A stretch of 64,000 nt of DNA, taken from Colwellia sp. PAMC 20917 (GTDB lineage Bacteria > Pseudomonadota > Gammaproteobacteria > Enterobacterales > Alteromonadaceae). The notes under the pieces are model-generated. The model saw only the letters and a program-made list of their open reading frames with translations, was not told the origin of the DNA and ran no database searches. Shown here one piece after another: positions 54,425-63,809 of the stretch. Position 1 is the first letter of the stretch. Each line of letters opens with the position of its first letter. The translations under genes were made by a program, and so were the position numbers. The stretch is taken from assembly GCF_001767295.1 (NCBI RefSeq), contig NZ_CP014944.1, positions 3,286,001 to 3,350,000 on the forward strand, given 5' to 3'.

Positions 54425-55435
54425 ATGAGTTTATTAATCACCGGTGGTACTGGATATATCGGTAGTCATACCGTGGTAGAGTTACTTAAATTAGATAAAG
54501 ATATTATCATCGTTGATAACTTATCAAATTCATCTACCTTAGTCCTTGATCGCGTAAAAGCAATTACGGGGAAAACAGTCACTTTCATTAAAGCTGATAT
54601 TTGTGATGAAGCAGCGCTCGATGCTGTTTTTGATCAATATAATATCGAAGCAGTTGTGCACTTTGCTGGCTTAAAAGCGGTTGGCGAGTCGAACGAAATA
54701 CCACTGAGTTACTATCAAAATAATGTTTTAGGCTCTGTTACTTTATTTCAGGTGATGGCTAAACATGGGGTTAAAAATTTAGTTTTTAGCTCATCTGCAA
54801 CAGTTTATGGTGAGAATAACCCATCACCATTAGATGAAACTATGCCAACCTCTGCGACTAACCCTTATGGTCAAACTAAGTTAATGGTTGAGCATGTACT
54901 GTTTGATTTAGCAAAAAGTGATAGTGAATGGTCAATCGCCTGCTTACGTTATTTTAACCCGATTGGTGCACATGAATCAGGGACTATTGGTGAAAACCCT
55001 AACGGCATTCCTAATAACTTATTACCCTATGTTGCTCAAGTGGCAGTAGGGCGTTTACCTCAACTACAAGTATTTGGTGATGATTACGACACGCCAGATG
55101 GCACAGGTGTTCGTGATTATATTCATGTGGTAGATTTAGCGATTGGTCATGTTAAAGCGTTAGAGAGTTTAAGGAAAATACAAGGTTGTAAAGCCATTAA
55201 TATCGGTACGGGGAATGGTACGTCGGTATTAGAAATAGTGAATACTTTTGAACAAATTAGTGGTCAAAATATCGCTTATAAAGTTGTACCGCGCCGCGCG
55301 GGTGATATTGGCACTGTTTACGCTGATGCATCATTAGCAAACAGCCTATTAGGCTGGCAAGCAACACGTAATTTAAATACTATGATTGCTGATACTTGGC
55401 GCTGGCAGTCACAAAACCCCAATGGATTTGAGTAA
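54425..55435 (+). CDS. galE: UDP-glucose 4-epimerase GalE
   Basis: GalE interconverts UDP-glucose and UDP-galactose for galactose use and surface polysaccharides. The 336-residue length matches E. coli (338). It has the NAD-binding GGTGYIG (7-13), catalytic Ser124 in FSSSATVYG and the Tyr148/Lys152 pair in NPYGQTK. RYFNPIGAH and VRDYIHVVDLA are also characteristic. It is a single gene closed by a strong terminator; no other gal gene is adjacent. Confidence 0.96.
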   Translation: MSLLITGGTGYIGSHTVVELLKLDKDIIIVDNLSNSSTLVLDRVKAITGKTVTFIKADICDEAALDAVFDQYNIEAVVHFAGLKAVGESNEIPLSYYQNNVLGSVTLFQVMAKHGVKNLVFSSSATVYGENNPSPLDETMPTSATNPYGQTKLMVEHVLFDLAKSDSEWSIACLRYFNPIGAHESGTIGENPNGIPNNLLPYVAQVAVGRLPQLQVFGDDYDTPDGTGVRDYIHVVDLAIGHVKALESLRKIQGCKAINIGTGNGTSVLEIVNTFEQISGQNIAYKVVPRRAGDIGTVYADASLANSLLGWQATRNLNTMIADTWRWQSQNPNGFE

Positions 55436-55496
55436 GTTAACTTATTCAGTAAACCGCAGTTTTAAGCATTGCACATCAAACTAAAAATCACTAAAG

Positions 55497-55524
55497 TAGC
55501 GGCCTTAATTGCCGCTATTTTTTT
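55497..55524 (+). terminator. Rho-independent terminator of galE
   Basis: TAGCGGC at 55497-55503 pairs with GCCGCTA at 55511-55517, followed by seven T. Confidence 0.93.
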
Positions 55525-55551
55525 ATGTTTTAATTGGTCTTAATTACACTT

Positions 55552-56313
55552 ATGCACGCTGTACATAAACTTCATCATTATCGTATGAGTCTGAGCACGA
55601 CGACTTACAAGTCTCGTGGGCAACGTGTTGTACGTTGTGACTTATGTCGTCTAGCAAAACCTCATTGTATTTGTTCATATTCGCCAAAATCTACCAGTAA
55701 TGCTGGTTTTTTATTATTGATGTATGATACAGAAGTACTAAAACCGAGTAATACAGGCAAGTTAATTGCTGATGTCGTGCCAGATACCTTTGCATTTCTT
55801 TGGTCAAGAACCAAAGAAAATAAAGAAATGTTAGCCATTTTAAACGACGAGCAATGGCAACCTTATGTTGTTTTTCCTCAACAATATGCACAGGCTGAAC
55901 GTGAGGTTTTTTGTAATGAAATGACCATACCTTCAGGTAAAAGACCACTCTTTGTTATGTTGGATGGTTGCTGGCGTGAAGCGAAAAAAATGTTTCGTAA
56001 AAGTCCTTACTTGAACCAATTTCCCATTGCTGCTTTTGACCCACATTTACTTGACGAAGCGGCTAATACTTCTCGCTATCAAATACGCATTGCCGAAGAA
56101 AACTATCAGTTTGCTACCGCAGAAGTCGCGGCAAAAATGTTAACAATGGCAAAAGAACCGGTCAATGGACAATTATTGGATCAATGGTTTGATATGTTTA
56201 GTTATCAATATCAAAAAAGTGTTTGCCAAAAAAATAAAGGTAACCCCAAAGCCTTAGAAGATTATCTTGAGTATACCCAAAAGTACAAGATTGCACTCAA
56301 AGATAGTGAATAA
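55552..56313 (+). CDS. tapT: tRNA-uridine aminocarboxypropyltransferase, DTW domain (TapT-like)
   Basis: DTW-domain enzymes add an aminocarboxypropyl group from S-adenosylmethionine to a uridine of tRNA (acp3U47 for TapT/YfiP). The protein has a cysteine cluster CDLCRLAKPHCIC, a likely metal site, and the block LDGCWREAKKMFRKSPYL. In this the family motif DxTW reads DGCW, with Cys in place of Thr. I start it at the ATG at 55552 (253 residues); a TTG at 55534 and an ATG at 55585 are alternatives, and none has a good ribosome binding site. Confidence 0.85.
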   Translation: MHAVHKLHHYRMSLSTTTYKSRGQRVVRCDLCRLAKPHCICSYSPKSTSNAGFLLLMYDTEVLKPSNTGKLIADVVPDTFAFLWSRTKENKEMLAILNDEQWQPYVVFPQQYAQAEREVFCNEMTIPSGKRPLFVMLDGCWREAKKMFRKSPYLNQFPIAAFDPHLLDEAANTSRYQIRIAEENYQFATAEVAAKMLTMAKEPVNGQLLDQWFDMFSYQYQKSVCQKNKGNPKALEDYLEYTQKYKIALKDSE

Positions 56314-56331
56314 TACATTGACAATAGCTGG

Positions 56332-56973
56332 TTACAGCCAGCCTTTTTGTTGAGCTATTCTAGCCGCATCAATACGATTAGTCGCATTGAGCTTTGAGAT
56401 ACATTCTGATAAATAATTTCGAATAGTCCCTTCTGATAAAAAGAGTAATTTAGCAATGTCGTGAGTTGTTTTACCTTCACTTGCCAGTTTCAAAGCTTTA
56501 CGTTCTTTGTCTGACAATGGGTCAACATCATCAAGGGCCGCAATGGCTAACTCGGGGTCGATTACTTTTTTACCCTGCATTACTTTTCTTAATGCCGCTG
56601 ACAATTCTTCTGACGGAGTATCCTTAAGTAAAAAGCCTTTTACGCCCATAGTCAGTGCTCGTTTAATATAGCCTGCTCGACCAAAAGTAGTGATGACAAC
56701 TGTTTTTATGTCAGGGTACTTTTTTGCTGTGATTTGGGCTAATTCTAAGCCACTCATTAAAGGCATTTCAATATCGGTCAATAAAATATCTGTATTATGT
56801 TTATCAATGAGTTTTAATGCTTCAACACCATTTTCAGCTTCACCGACAACTTCAATATCTGCTTCTAAATTCAGTAGAGCAGTAAGTGCACCGCGAATAA
56901 GTGCTTGATCTTCAGCGATGATCACTCTGATCTTTTTATTAAAACCTTCACTTTTCACTGATGAATACTCCAT
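56332..56973 (-). CDS. NarL/DesR-like response regulator
   Basis: The 213-residue protein has a receiver domain (about 15-130) with phosphoacceptor Asp67 in LLTDIEMP and Lys in FLLKDTP, and a LuxR-type helix-turn-helix (about 150-210, LSDKERKALKLASEGKTTHDIAKLL). It overlaps the start of its sensor kinase's 3' end by 26 bases, so the two are translationally coupled. The nearest known pair by layout is DesK/DesR, the membrane-fluidity cold sensor, but the target genes are not in the window. Confidence 0.92.
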   Translation of the reverse strand: MEYSSVKSEGFNKKIRVIIAEDQALIRGALTALLNLEADIEVVGEAENGVEALKLIDKHNTDILLTDIEMPLMSGLELAQITAKKYPDIKTVVITTFGRAGYIKRALTMGVKGFLLKDTPSEELSAALRKVMQGKKVIDPELAIAALDDVDPLSDKERKALKLASEGKTTHDIAKLLFLSEGTIRNYLSECISKLNATNRIDAARIAQQKGWL

Positions 56974-58075
56974 TAGGCAAGTGGATACTTAATTCAAACC
57001 CTTGCTGTATATTTAAAGAAAACTTGCCCTTAAGTTCACTTACCCTTTCTATTATTCCTTTTAATCCGTTACTGAATAAAGGTTTTTTATTTGTTTTCAA
57101 GAAATGCGAACCATTGTCGAATATTGTTAAAAGAAGTGTATCTTCTGTTTGCTGAGTTTTTATCAAAACGTGATTGCCATTACTATGGCGGAGAATATTG
57201 GTGATAGCTTCTCTTAGTATCAGCAGTAATGAACTTTCAGCTTTTGCTGTTAAATGCTTTAGTGATACTTCTTGTACAACAGTGAAGTTTTTATCAGCTA
57301 AACGGGCGACTATTTTGTCGACTTCAACTTGAGGATCTTTAGCTTTATAACCTGAAACCGCTTGTCTTACTTCACTTAAGGTTTCGCGGGTTATTTTTGC
57401 GACTTGTGATATTTCATCGATTGATTTTTCTACATGCCCAGCTTTTGCTAGTTTTTCAGCAAGCTCTGCTTTTAAAGCAATAGAAGAAAGTGTGTGGCCT
57501 AATAAGTCATGTAAATCTCTGGCTATTCTTTCTCGCTCTGCGACAGTGGCTAATTGTTCTATTTGCTGCTGGCTTCGCTGCTCATTGAGCTTTTGTTCTC
57601 GGCTACGACGTTCAGCCAAGCCAAATAAAAAGTTAGGTATGCAAATAAATAGTGCCGGGGTAATAAAAAATCCGTCAGTGAGCTCAAAGCTAAATGCTGT
57701 AAGAATAATTAAGCCAATGGTCAGTAATAAACCGACAATACTTTTCGGTGTTGGATAATAGTAGCCAATAAAATAGGTAGCAAAGGCAAAAAATGTGAAG
57801 GTACCAGGGTTAAAATAAGTACCGATAAAACTTAACAATAAAATACCGATAATAGGTCGAATAGCCGTCCGCTCATCATGACGTTGACAGTTAATATAAA
57901 AATATAAAAAGCCGGTATAAATTAATAACGCCCCTGATATATTTATCACATCGAAATGTTGCCAATTAGACAATAACGGAAAAAAATAAAAAAGTGAGAA
58001 AAATAGCGGGATCCAAGTCCATAGCGCTACTTGGTTTTGGGTTAAACTTGGTGCAATAAAAGTACGAGTGTTCAT
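56948..58075 (-). CDS. DesK-like membrane sensor histidine kinase
   Basis: The kinase has about six N-terminal transmembrane helices (to about 155) and almost no periplasmic loops, as in DesK. A coiled coil follows, then a HisKA_3 domain with the phosphoacceptor in ERIARDLHDLLGHTLSS (His189 from this start). The ATPase domain is short (REAITNILRHS, IFDNG). Its N terminus starts at the ATG at 58075, with TTGGAAC upstream; the TTG at 58087 lacks a site. Such kinases sense changes in the membrane itself, for example in temperature or lipid order (inference). Confidence 0.92.
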   Translation of the reverse strand: MNTRTFIAPSLTQNQVALWTWIPLFFSLFYFFPLLSNWQHFDVINISGALLIYTGFLYFYINCQRHDERTAIRPIIGILLLSFIGTYFNPGTFTFFAFATYFIGYYYPTPKSIVGLLLTIGLIILTAFSFELTDGFFITPALFICIPNFLFGLAERRSREQKLNEQRSQQQIEQLATVAERERIARDLHDLLGHTLSSIALKAELAEKLAKAGHVEKSIDEISQVAKITRETLSEVRQAVSGYKAKDPQVEVDKIVARLADKNFTVVQEVSLKHLTAKAESSLLLILREAITNILRHSNGNHVLIKTQQTEDTLLLTIFDNGSHFLKTNKKPLFSNGLKGIIERVSELKGKFSLNIQQGFELSIHLPNGVFISEK

Positions 58076-58199
58076 GTTTAGTTCCAATAATTCTTATGAT
58101 ATTAAAGATTAAGGCGTAATATTTATATCATAATTAGTTAAAAACTACAGAGCTTCTCGAAAATTTTAAGAAAAGCGCTGTTGAATTATAAAGGGAAAA

Positions 58200-58895
58200 T
58201 CAGCTGTTTTTTTGCAGTAAATTTTTAGCCCAACCATAATTTGGTGATATTTCTACGGCTTTAGCCCAATCAGCCAGAGCTTCGCCCTTATTACCTAACT
58301 CCAATTGTGTTAACCCGCGCCATGTGTAAGCTTCTGCAAATCCCCAGTGATACTCAGAATATCGGTCATTATTAAATTCTTTAATCGCATGTGATAAGTC
58401 AATTAATGCTTGATGCTTACTACCACCAAACATTGCTGGTGTATTATATTTACTGACACCTTTAATAAGTAATACGCGTGGATTATTAGGTGAAATTTTC
58501 TCTGCTGTCGTTAATGCTGTTTGTGCTTTTGGACCTAATTCACTACCGCTCATTGGTTGAAAAGCAATACGCAAGCCGTAAACCTGTGCTAATAAAGCCC
58601 AGCTTTCATTGTCTTGTTTGTCAATTTTTACCAGTTTAATTAATTGCTCAGTGGCTAGCGTTAACGCGTTAGTAGCCTTGTCTTGCTGTTGAACAAAGCT
58701 GTAATTTAATCCTAAACGATAATTTGCTAGCGCTTGGTCATAACCCTGGCTATTTTCTTTAATAGAGATTAATTGGGTTAAGTTTAATTCCATTGAGGCA
58801 TTTTCAATAGCGGTAATGGTTTGCTGATCTGCTTGCACTTGAGTACTGAGTATTAATGAAGTACTCAATACCCATTTAAGTAATGTTGTTTTCAT
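58200..58895 (-). CDS. Secreted TPR-repeat protein
   Basis: The 231-residue protein has a signal peptide (about 1-22, cut after QVQA) and tetratricopeptide-like repeats through the mature part, for example ALANYRLGLNYSFVQQQDKA and AYTWRGLTQLELGNKGEALA. It probably acts as a periplasmic scaffold. It lies 112 bases upstream of the DesK-like kinase in the same direction and may be co-transcribed, which would tie it to the envelope response. Confidence 0.82.
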   Translation of the reverse strand: MKTTLLKWVLSTSLILSTQVQADQQTITAIENASMELNLTQLISIKENSQGYDQALANYRLGLNYSFVQQQDKATNALTLATEQLIKLVKIDKQDNESWALLAQVYGLRIAFQPMSGSELGPKAQTALTTAEKISPNNPRVLLIKGVSKYNTPAMFGGSKHQALIDLSHAIKEFNNDRYSEYHWGFAEAYTWRGLTQLELGNKGEALADWAKAVEISPNYGWAKNLLQKNS

Positions 58896-59012
58896 GATGT
58901 TCTCGCTTATATTTTATTTAAAGTAAAAGGGCGTTTTGCGGGTCCCCTCTTGGCGAAAACAAGTATTTCAAACATCTCGCCTCAGTATCAGGGAACTTTG
59001 TCATGAGTTAAC

Positions 59013-59026
59013 ATGACAAATGTCAT
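59013..59026. promoter_or_regulatory. Palindrome upstream of the DUF3010 gene
   Basis: ATGACA-AA-TGTCAT is a 6-2-6 inverted repeat about 95 bases before the start codon, a possible operator for a dimeric regulator. Confidence 0.35.
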
Positions 59027-59032
59027 TATTCG

Positions 59033-59092
59033 TTTTGGTATTAACTGTTTTGGTATTAATTGTTTCGGTATTCACTGTTTCGGTATATAATG
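59033..59092 (+). repeat. Four 15-base imperfect tandem repeats at the DUF3010 promoter
   Basis: Units TTTTGGTATTAACTG (59033-59047), TTTTGGTATTAATTG (59048-59062), TTTCGGTATTCACTG (59063-59077) and TTTCGGTATATAATG (59078-59092). The last unit contains TATAAT (59086-59091), a likely -10 box, so copy number would set promoter spacing. Confidence 0.75.
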
Positions 59093-59119
59093 CGACCGCG
59101 AATTTAATGAGGGTAAGTT

Positions 59120-59557
59120 ATGAGAATATGTGGTGTTGAATTAAAAGGTAATGATGCAATTATTTGTATTATGTCACGTGAAAACGGTTTGTATGATATT
59201 CCGCAAACACGCGTGCAAAAAATATCTTTAGTAGATGCAGGTGATTCCGAAGCAGTACAACACTTCCAATTTACCTTTGCTAAATTGATGGAAGACTATC
59301 ACGTTGATAAAGTTGTTATCCGTGGTCGTGCTTTAAAAGGTAAATTTTCTGGTGGACCGATCGGCTTTAAATTAGAAGCGTGTATTCAACTTATAAAAGA
59401 ACTACAAGTAGAAATTATTGCGGGTAGTTTTGTTAAGAAAACCCTGGTAAGAAGTCAAATAGATATTGATTTTCGTGATACCGGCTTGAAGCAATATCAA
59501 GAGCCTGCCTTTGATACCGTTTTTGCTTTTTTTGAAAGTGACCCTTACATGAAGTAA
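59120..59557 (+). CDS. DUF3010 family protein
   Basis: The 145-residue cytoplasmic protein matches the DUF3010 family: MRICGVELKGNDAIICIM at the start, a central RGRALKGKFSGGPIGFKLEA loop and a C-terminal FDTVFAFFESDP. The beta-alpha layout with an N-terminal acidic strand recalls an RNase H/actin-like nuclease fold (inference). Function is unknown. GAGGG precedes the ATG. It is a single gene with a strong terminator. Confidence 0.88.
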   Translation: MRICGVELKGNDAIICIMSRENGLYDIPQTRVQKISLVDAGDSEAVQHFQFTFAKLMEDYHVDKVVIRGRALKGKFSGGPIGFKLEACIQLIKELQVEIIAGSFVKKTLVRSQIDIDFRDTGLKQYQEPAFDTVFAFFESDPYMK

Positions 59558-59581
59558 GTGTTTCTTTTAGTTGAAGCTGAT

Positions 59582-59617
59582 AAAAACCCCACTAAGTTTT
59601 CACTTACTGGGGTTTTT
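59582..59617 (+). terminator. Rho-independent terminator of the DUF3010 gene
   Basis: AAAAACCCCA at 59582-59591 pairs with TGGGGTTTTT at 59608-59617, with T run; a CTAAG/CTTAC inner stem supports it. Confidence 0.9.
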
Positions 59618-59705
59618 ACGTTTACGACGAACAGTATGATGTGATGCTAACAGCCTGATTAATATCCTCCAAATGTGCTAACAGATAAAATGATAAGAAA
59701 CGTTA

Positions 59706-62700
59706 TCAGTCACTTTTGTTAATAACCGTTAATAACGCCGCAATAAGCTCATGGGTGCTAGATTTAATAGCGGCAGAATTTTTTTTCTTAATATTGGACT
59801 CTAAGCTCATTGCGACTCGTGTTATGTTGTTATAACCAAACATTTGTGCGGCTCCAGCTAGTTTATGTGCTTGTTTAGCAAGTGCATCATTATCATTCGT
59901 TTGGTTCAACAATATGAAGTTTTTATGTTCTGCAATTAAACCCACTTCAAATTTAGCAACCAAATCAGATATATCAATGTTGCTATTAGTTAGCGAGCTA
60001 TTGTCTTCGTGGTTGGTATTGATCGGCTGTTCAAAATACTTAGCGATGGTATTGATAAAGTTTTGTCGCTCAAAAGGCTTAGCTTGAAATCCATTAAATC
60101 CTAGCGCTAAATATTGTTCTAGATCTTTGGCTAAGGTATTTGCCGTTAATGCAATAATCGGTACTTCACAAGATCTAGCTCTTAGAATTTTTATCGCTTC
60201 TATACCATCCATTTTTGGCATCTGAATATCAAGTAAGATTAAATCAGGTTTATTTTTAAAGTAAGACGCTATTACTTCGTAGCCGTTTGTCGCAGTATAA
60301 ACCTCAAAACCTAGTCCGGTCAGTAGCCTGCTCATTAAATGCCTATTATCATCATGGTCTTCAGCCAATAAAATAGCGCCACTGAAGGTCTTCTTTGTTA
60401 CTTCGAATTCTTTTACAATCTCAGTTGAACTGGTGGGAGTAAAGGGTAATATCAAGGTAAAAATACTGCCTTGACCTATCTCACTTTCAACATCGATTAT
60501 TCCCCCCATGAAGTCAGCTAATTTTTCAGATAAATTTAACCCTAAACCTGAGCCACCAAAGCGCCGACTAATGCTGGTATCTGCTTGTGTAAAGGCGTCA
60601 AACACTCTTCTTAATTGTTCATCACTGATACCTATGCCTGTATCACGTATTTTGAAGGTTAATTCGTTGATATGATTATAATGCTGCGCGTATATTTCAA
60701 TAGCAACATCCCCTTTTTCAGTGAACTTAATGGCATTTGAACAAAGGTTAATAAGAATTTGCTTTAAACGAAAGCCATCAATATTGATCATAAAAGGGGA
60801 GGGCAAAGTATGGTGTATGGTGAAATTTAAGCCCTTAGATTTAGCTTGTTCTGAGAAAATATTTTTAATGTCGACAAGTATTTGTATGAGATCTAAGGCC
60901 GTTATTTCTAATTCAAATTTATTTGCCTCTATTTTGCTTAAATCTAGGGTATCATTCAATAAGCTCAACAAATGCAAGCTATTATTATATATGACTTTTA
61001 TGCTATCAGTACTGTTATCAATATCACCATGTAATATCGCTTCAGTTTGGCCAATAATAGAGGTTAAAGGTGTTCTTATCTCATGGCTCATATTCGCTAA
61101 GAATTGAGATTTAACTTCATTCGCTTTAATAACCTTTTTCGATTCTTGTTTGATTGAAGCCGTTTGTGTGGAAACTTGATGCTCTAATTGCTTAATAAGG
61201 TCACGTTCAAAAATTGCTTTTTTTTGATGAGCCCTAATAAAAAAGACTAATATGAGCAAAGATGAGATGAAATATAAGGTATATGCCCACCAAGAGTTCC
61301 AGAACGGTGGTAGCACGGTTATTTTAAGTGAAACACCTTCTTCATTCCAAATACCATCAGGGTTGCTTGCTTTTACTCTTAGTAAGTATTCACCACCAGA
61401 TAGATTTGTGTACGTTGCTCGGCGATTTTTATAATCGGTCATTATCCAATGGTCATCAAAACCTTCAAGCTTATATGCATATTGATTTTTTTTCGGGGCA
61501 GAAAAATGTAAAGCACTAAACTCAAACGCCACTAAATTTTCTTTGTGGCTTAAAGTGATTGCTGATGTTGCATGGATCCCTTTCTCCAAAAAAAATGTAT
61601 CATCTTCAGGTTTTGCCTTATTTTTATCGTGTGCTTTATTGGCATCGATAGCGACTGATTGATTCAACAACAGCATTTCGGTGAAAACGACCACAGGTTT
61701 ATTGTTATCCTGAATTAGCGTATTAGGAAAAAATCGATTAAAACCATTAATGCCGCCAAAAAACAATTCGCCACTGTCACTTTTATAAGAAGCGCCAGCA
61801 TTAAATTCATTACTTTGTAAGCCATCGGCAACATCATAATTTTTAAACGTTTTAGACTTGGGGTTAAATTGAGATAAGCCTTGATTGGTACTTATCCATA
61901 AATACCCTTGCTCATCAATCTCTATTGCATAAATGGTGCTATCAGGTAATCCATCCTCTTCGGTAAAACGTACAAACGCCCCCGACTTCATATCCATAAG
62001 GTTTAAACCATTCATGGTGCCTACCCAAAGGTTACCCTCGTCATCTAAAGCTATTGAGCTAATATAATTATGACTTAAACTGCTTGATTGAGTCATATCA
62101 TGACGATAATGAGTAAATACTTCAGTCTTCGGATTGAAATAATTAAGGCCCTCAGCAGTAGCCACCCAAAGATTTTTTTGGTTATCTTCAGTTATTGCTA
62201 AAACATGGTTATGGCTCAAACTGTTTAACTTCACTTCACTATGCTGATAGGTCCTGAATTTTGCAGTTTTAGGGAGAAAATAATCTAGACCATTAGTAGT
62301 ACCTATCCAAAGGTTATTTTGGCTGTCTTCAGTTATCGCTTGGATACCTCTGCTACCTAAACTGTCTGAATCATCCAAGTTATGCCAATAATTACTGAAT
62401 ATTTCCGTTTTGAGGGTGAATTTATTTAATCCACTCCTAGTGCTAAACCAAATATTGCCTTGGTGATCTTTAGTTATTGCGTTAACCCCGTTATTACTTA
62501 TATTTTCTGGGTTAGTTTTATTTATACTATAATGCTCAAACTGCTGAGTTTTTTTATTAAAGCGATTAATACCTTCTGAATCAACCCCCACCCAAAGGTT
62601 GCCTTGCGGGTCTTCAACGATCGCAGCAACCCAATTACTACTTAAGCTCACGGGGGTAAGGGTATCTCGACGGTAATGTCCAAACTGTTCTATTTTTGGA

Positions 62701-63761
62701 TTGAAGCGGCTAAGACCCGCTTTGTTAGTCCCTGACCAAATATTACCTTCTCTGTCCTCTAAAATAGCCATAACACCACCAGAGCCTAAGCTATTTATAT
62801 TAGCCTCTTCATGACGGTAATAGGTGAAAGCCTCAGTTTCAAGGTTTAGTCTATTCAATCCTAAACTTGTCCCAATCCAAAGGTTGCCGTTTTTATCAGC
62901 CGCTAACGTGAAAACTATTCCATCGCTTAAACTATTAGCATTATTAGCCTCATGGCGGTAATGAGTAAATTGCTCAGTTTCCAGACTAAATCGATTTAAG
63001 CCGTTTTCAGTAATCATCCAAAGATTATTTTGTCTATCGGTAATTATTGACCAAACTGGTCCTTGAGTTATGCTATTGGGGTCGTTAGCATTGTGAAAGT
63101 AATGAGTAAATTGCTCGGTTTTTGCATTAAAGCGACTAAGACCAGCATGAGTGCCAACCCAAATTTCGCCGTTATTATCCTCTAATATTGCCCAGACATT
63201 ATTATGGCTTAAACTCTTTGGATTATTTATATTATATTTATAATGAGTAAACCGCCCTGTTTTTGGATCAAAACGATTAAGTCCGCCCCGAGTACCTATC
63301 CAGATATTGCCTAAGCGGTCTTGAGTTATTGCATTGACAACATCATGGCTTAAGCTATTTGGCTTCTTAGCATTGTGACGAAAGTGGCTAAACTGTTCAG
63401 TTCTCGGATTAAAGTGGTTAAGTCCAAATTCTGTACCTATCCAGAGGTTAGCACTTTTATCTTCAAATATAGTTCGAATCACATTGCCTGTTAGTGAGTT
63501 CTGATTTTTACCACTATGCTTAAATACTTTAAACGTATAGCCGTCATAACGTGCTAACCCGTTGGAAGTCCCTGCCCATATGAAGCCTTGTCTGTCTTGT
63601 AGTATTTGATTTACATCACTTTGTGGTAGGCCATCTTCAATAGATAGACGCTCAAACCGAGTTGATTGCACTGCAGCGAATGAAACGCAGGAAGGAAAAA
63701 GTATCAGCAAAAATAAAAACAGCGAAGGCTTTATTTTACGGTTATTGAAAATAATACTCAT
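59706..63761 (-). CDS. Propeller-type hybrid sensor kinase with receiver and HPt domains
   Basis: The 1351-residue protein (from the ATG at 63761, with AAAGG upstream) is a one-protein phosphorelay. A signal peptide is followed by about 14 Reg_prop repeats (units with GNLWIGT and GLNRF, about 50-700), which build a large periplasmic beta-propeller pair. Next come a Y_Y_Y domain (about 740-830) and a transmembrane helix (about 855). Then follow HisKA (His893, SHEIRTP), ATPase, receiver (Asp1178, LLDIQMPKMDG) and HPt (His1299, AHKLAG). Such sensors usually detect polysaccharide fragments. Unlike Bacteroides relatives it lacks an AraC domain, and no polysaccharide-use genes are nearby, so its output regulator is elsewhere. 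Confidence 0.93.
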   Translation of the reverse strand: MSIIFNNRKIKPSLFLFLLILFPSCVSFAAVQSTRFERLSIEDGLPQSDVNQILQDRQGFIWAGTSNGLARYDGYTFKVFKHSGKNQNSLTGNVIRTIFEDKSANLWIGTEFGLNHFNPRTEQFSHFRHNAKKPNSLSHDVVNAITQDRLGNIWIGTRGGLNRFDPKTGRFTHYKYNINNPKSLSHNNVWAILEDNNGEIWVGTHAGLSRFNAKTEQFTHYFHNANDPNSITQGPVWSIITDRQNNLWMITENGLNRFSLETEQFTHYRHEANNANSLSDGIVFTLAADKNGNLWIGTSLGLNRLNLETEAFTYYRHEEANINSLGSGGVMAILEDREGNIWSGTNKAGLSRFNPKIEQFGHYRRDTLTPVSLSSNWVAAIVEDPQGNLWVGVDSEGINRFNKKTQQFEHYSINKTNPENISNNGVNAITKDHQGNIWFSTRSGLNKFTLKTEIFSNYWHNLDDSDSLGSRGIQAITEDSQNNLWIGTTNGLDYFLPKTAKFRTYQHSEVKLNSLSHNHVLAITEDNQKNLWVATAEGLNYFNPKTEVFTHYRHDMTQSSSLSHNYISSIALDDEGNLWVGTMNGLNLMDMKSGAFVRFTEEDGLPDSTIYAIEIDEQGYLWISTNQGLSQFNPKSKTFKNYDVADGLQSNEFNAGASYKSDSGELFFGGINGFNRFFPNTLIQDNNKPVVVFTEMLLLNQSVAIDANKAHDKNKAKPEDDTFFLEKGIHATSAITLSHKENLVAFEFSALHFSAPKKNQYAYKLEGFDDHWIMTDYKNRRATYTNLSGGEYLLRVKASNPDGIWNEEGVSLKITVLPPFWNSWWAYTLYFISSLLILVFFIRAHQKKAIFERDLIKQLEHQVSTQTASIKQESKKVIKANEVKSQFLANMSHEIRTPLTSIIGQTEAILHGDIDNSTDSIKVIYNNSLHLLSLLNDTLDLSKIEANKFELEITALDLIQILVDIKNIFSEQAKSKGLNFTIHHTLPSPFMINIDGFRLKQILINLCSNAIKFTEKGDVAIEIYAQHYNHINELTFKIRDTGIGISDEQLRRVFDAFTQADTSISRRFGGSGLGLNLSEKLADFMGGIIDVESEIGQGSIFTLILPFTPTSSTEIVKEFEVTKKTFSGAILLAEDHDDNRHLMSRLLTGLGFEVYTATNGYEVIASYFKNKPDLILLDIQMPKMDGIEAIKILRARSCEVPIIALTANTLAKDLEQYLALGFNGFQAKPFERQNFINTIAKYFEQPINTNHEDNSSLTNSNIDISDLVAKFEVGLIAEHKNFILLNQTNDNDALAKQAHKLAGAAQMFGYNNITRVAMSLESNIKKKNSAAIKSSTHELIAALLTVINKSD

Positions 63762-63809
63762 TTTTACAAAACCTTTCAATATGAGTAATACAGCAGATTT
63801 TAACTTCAT

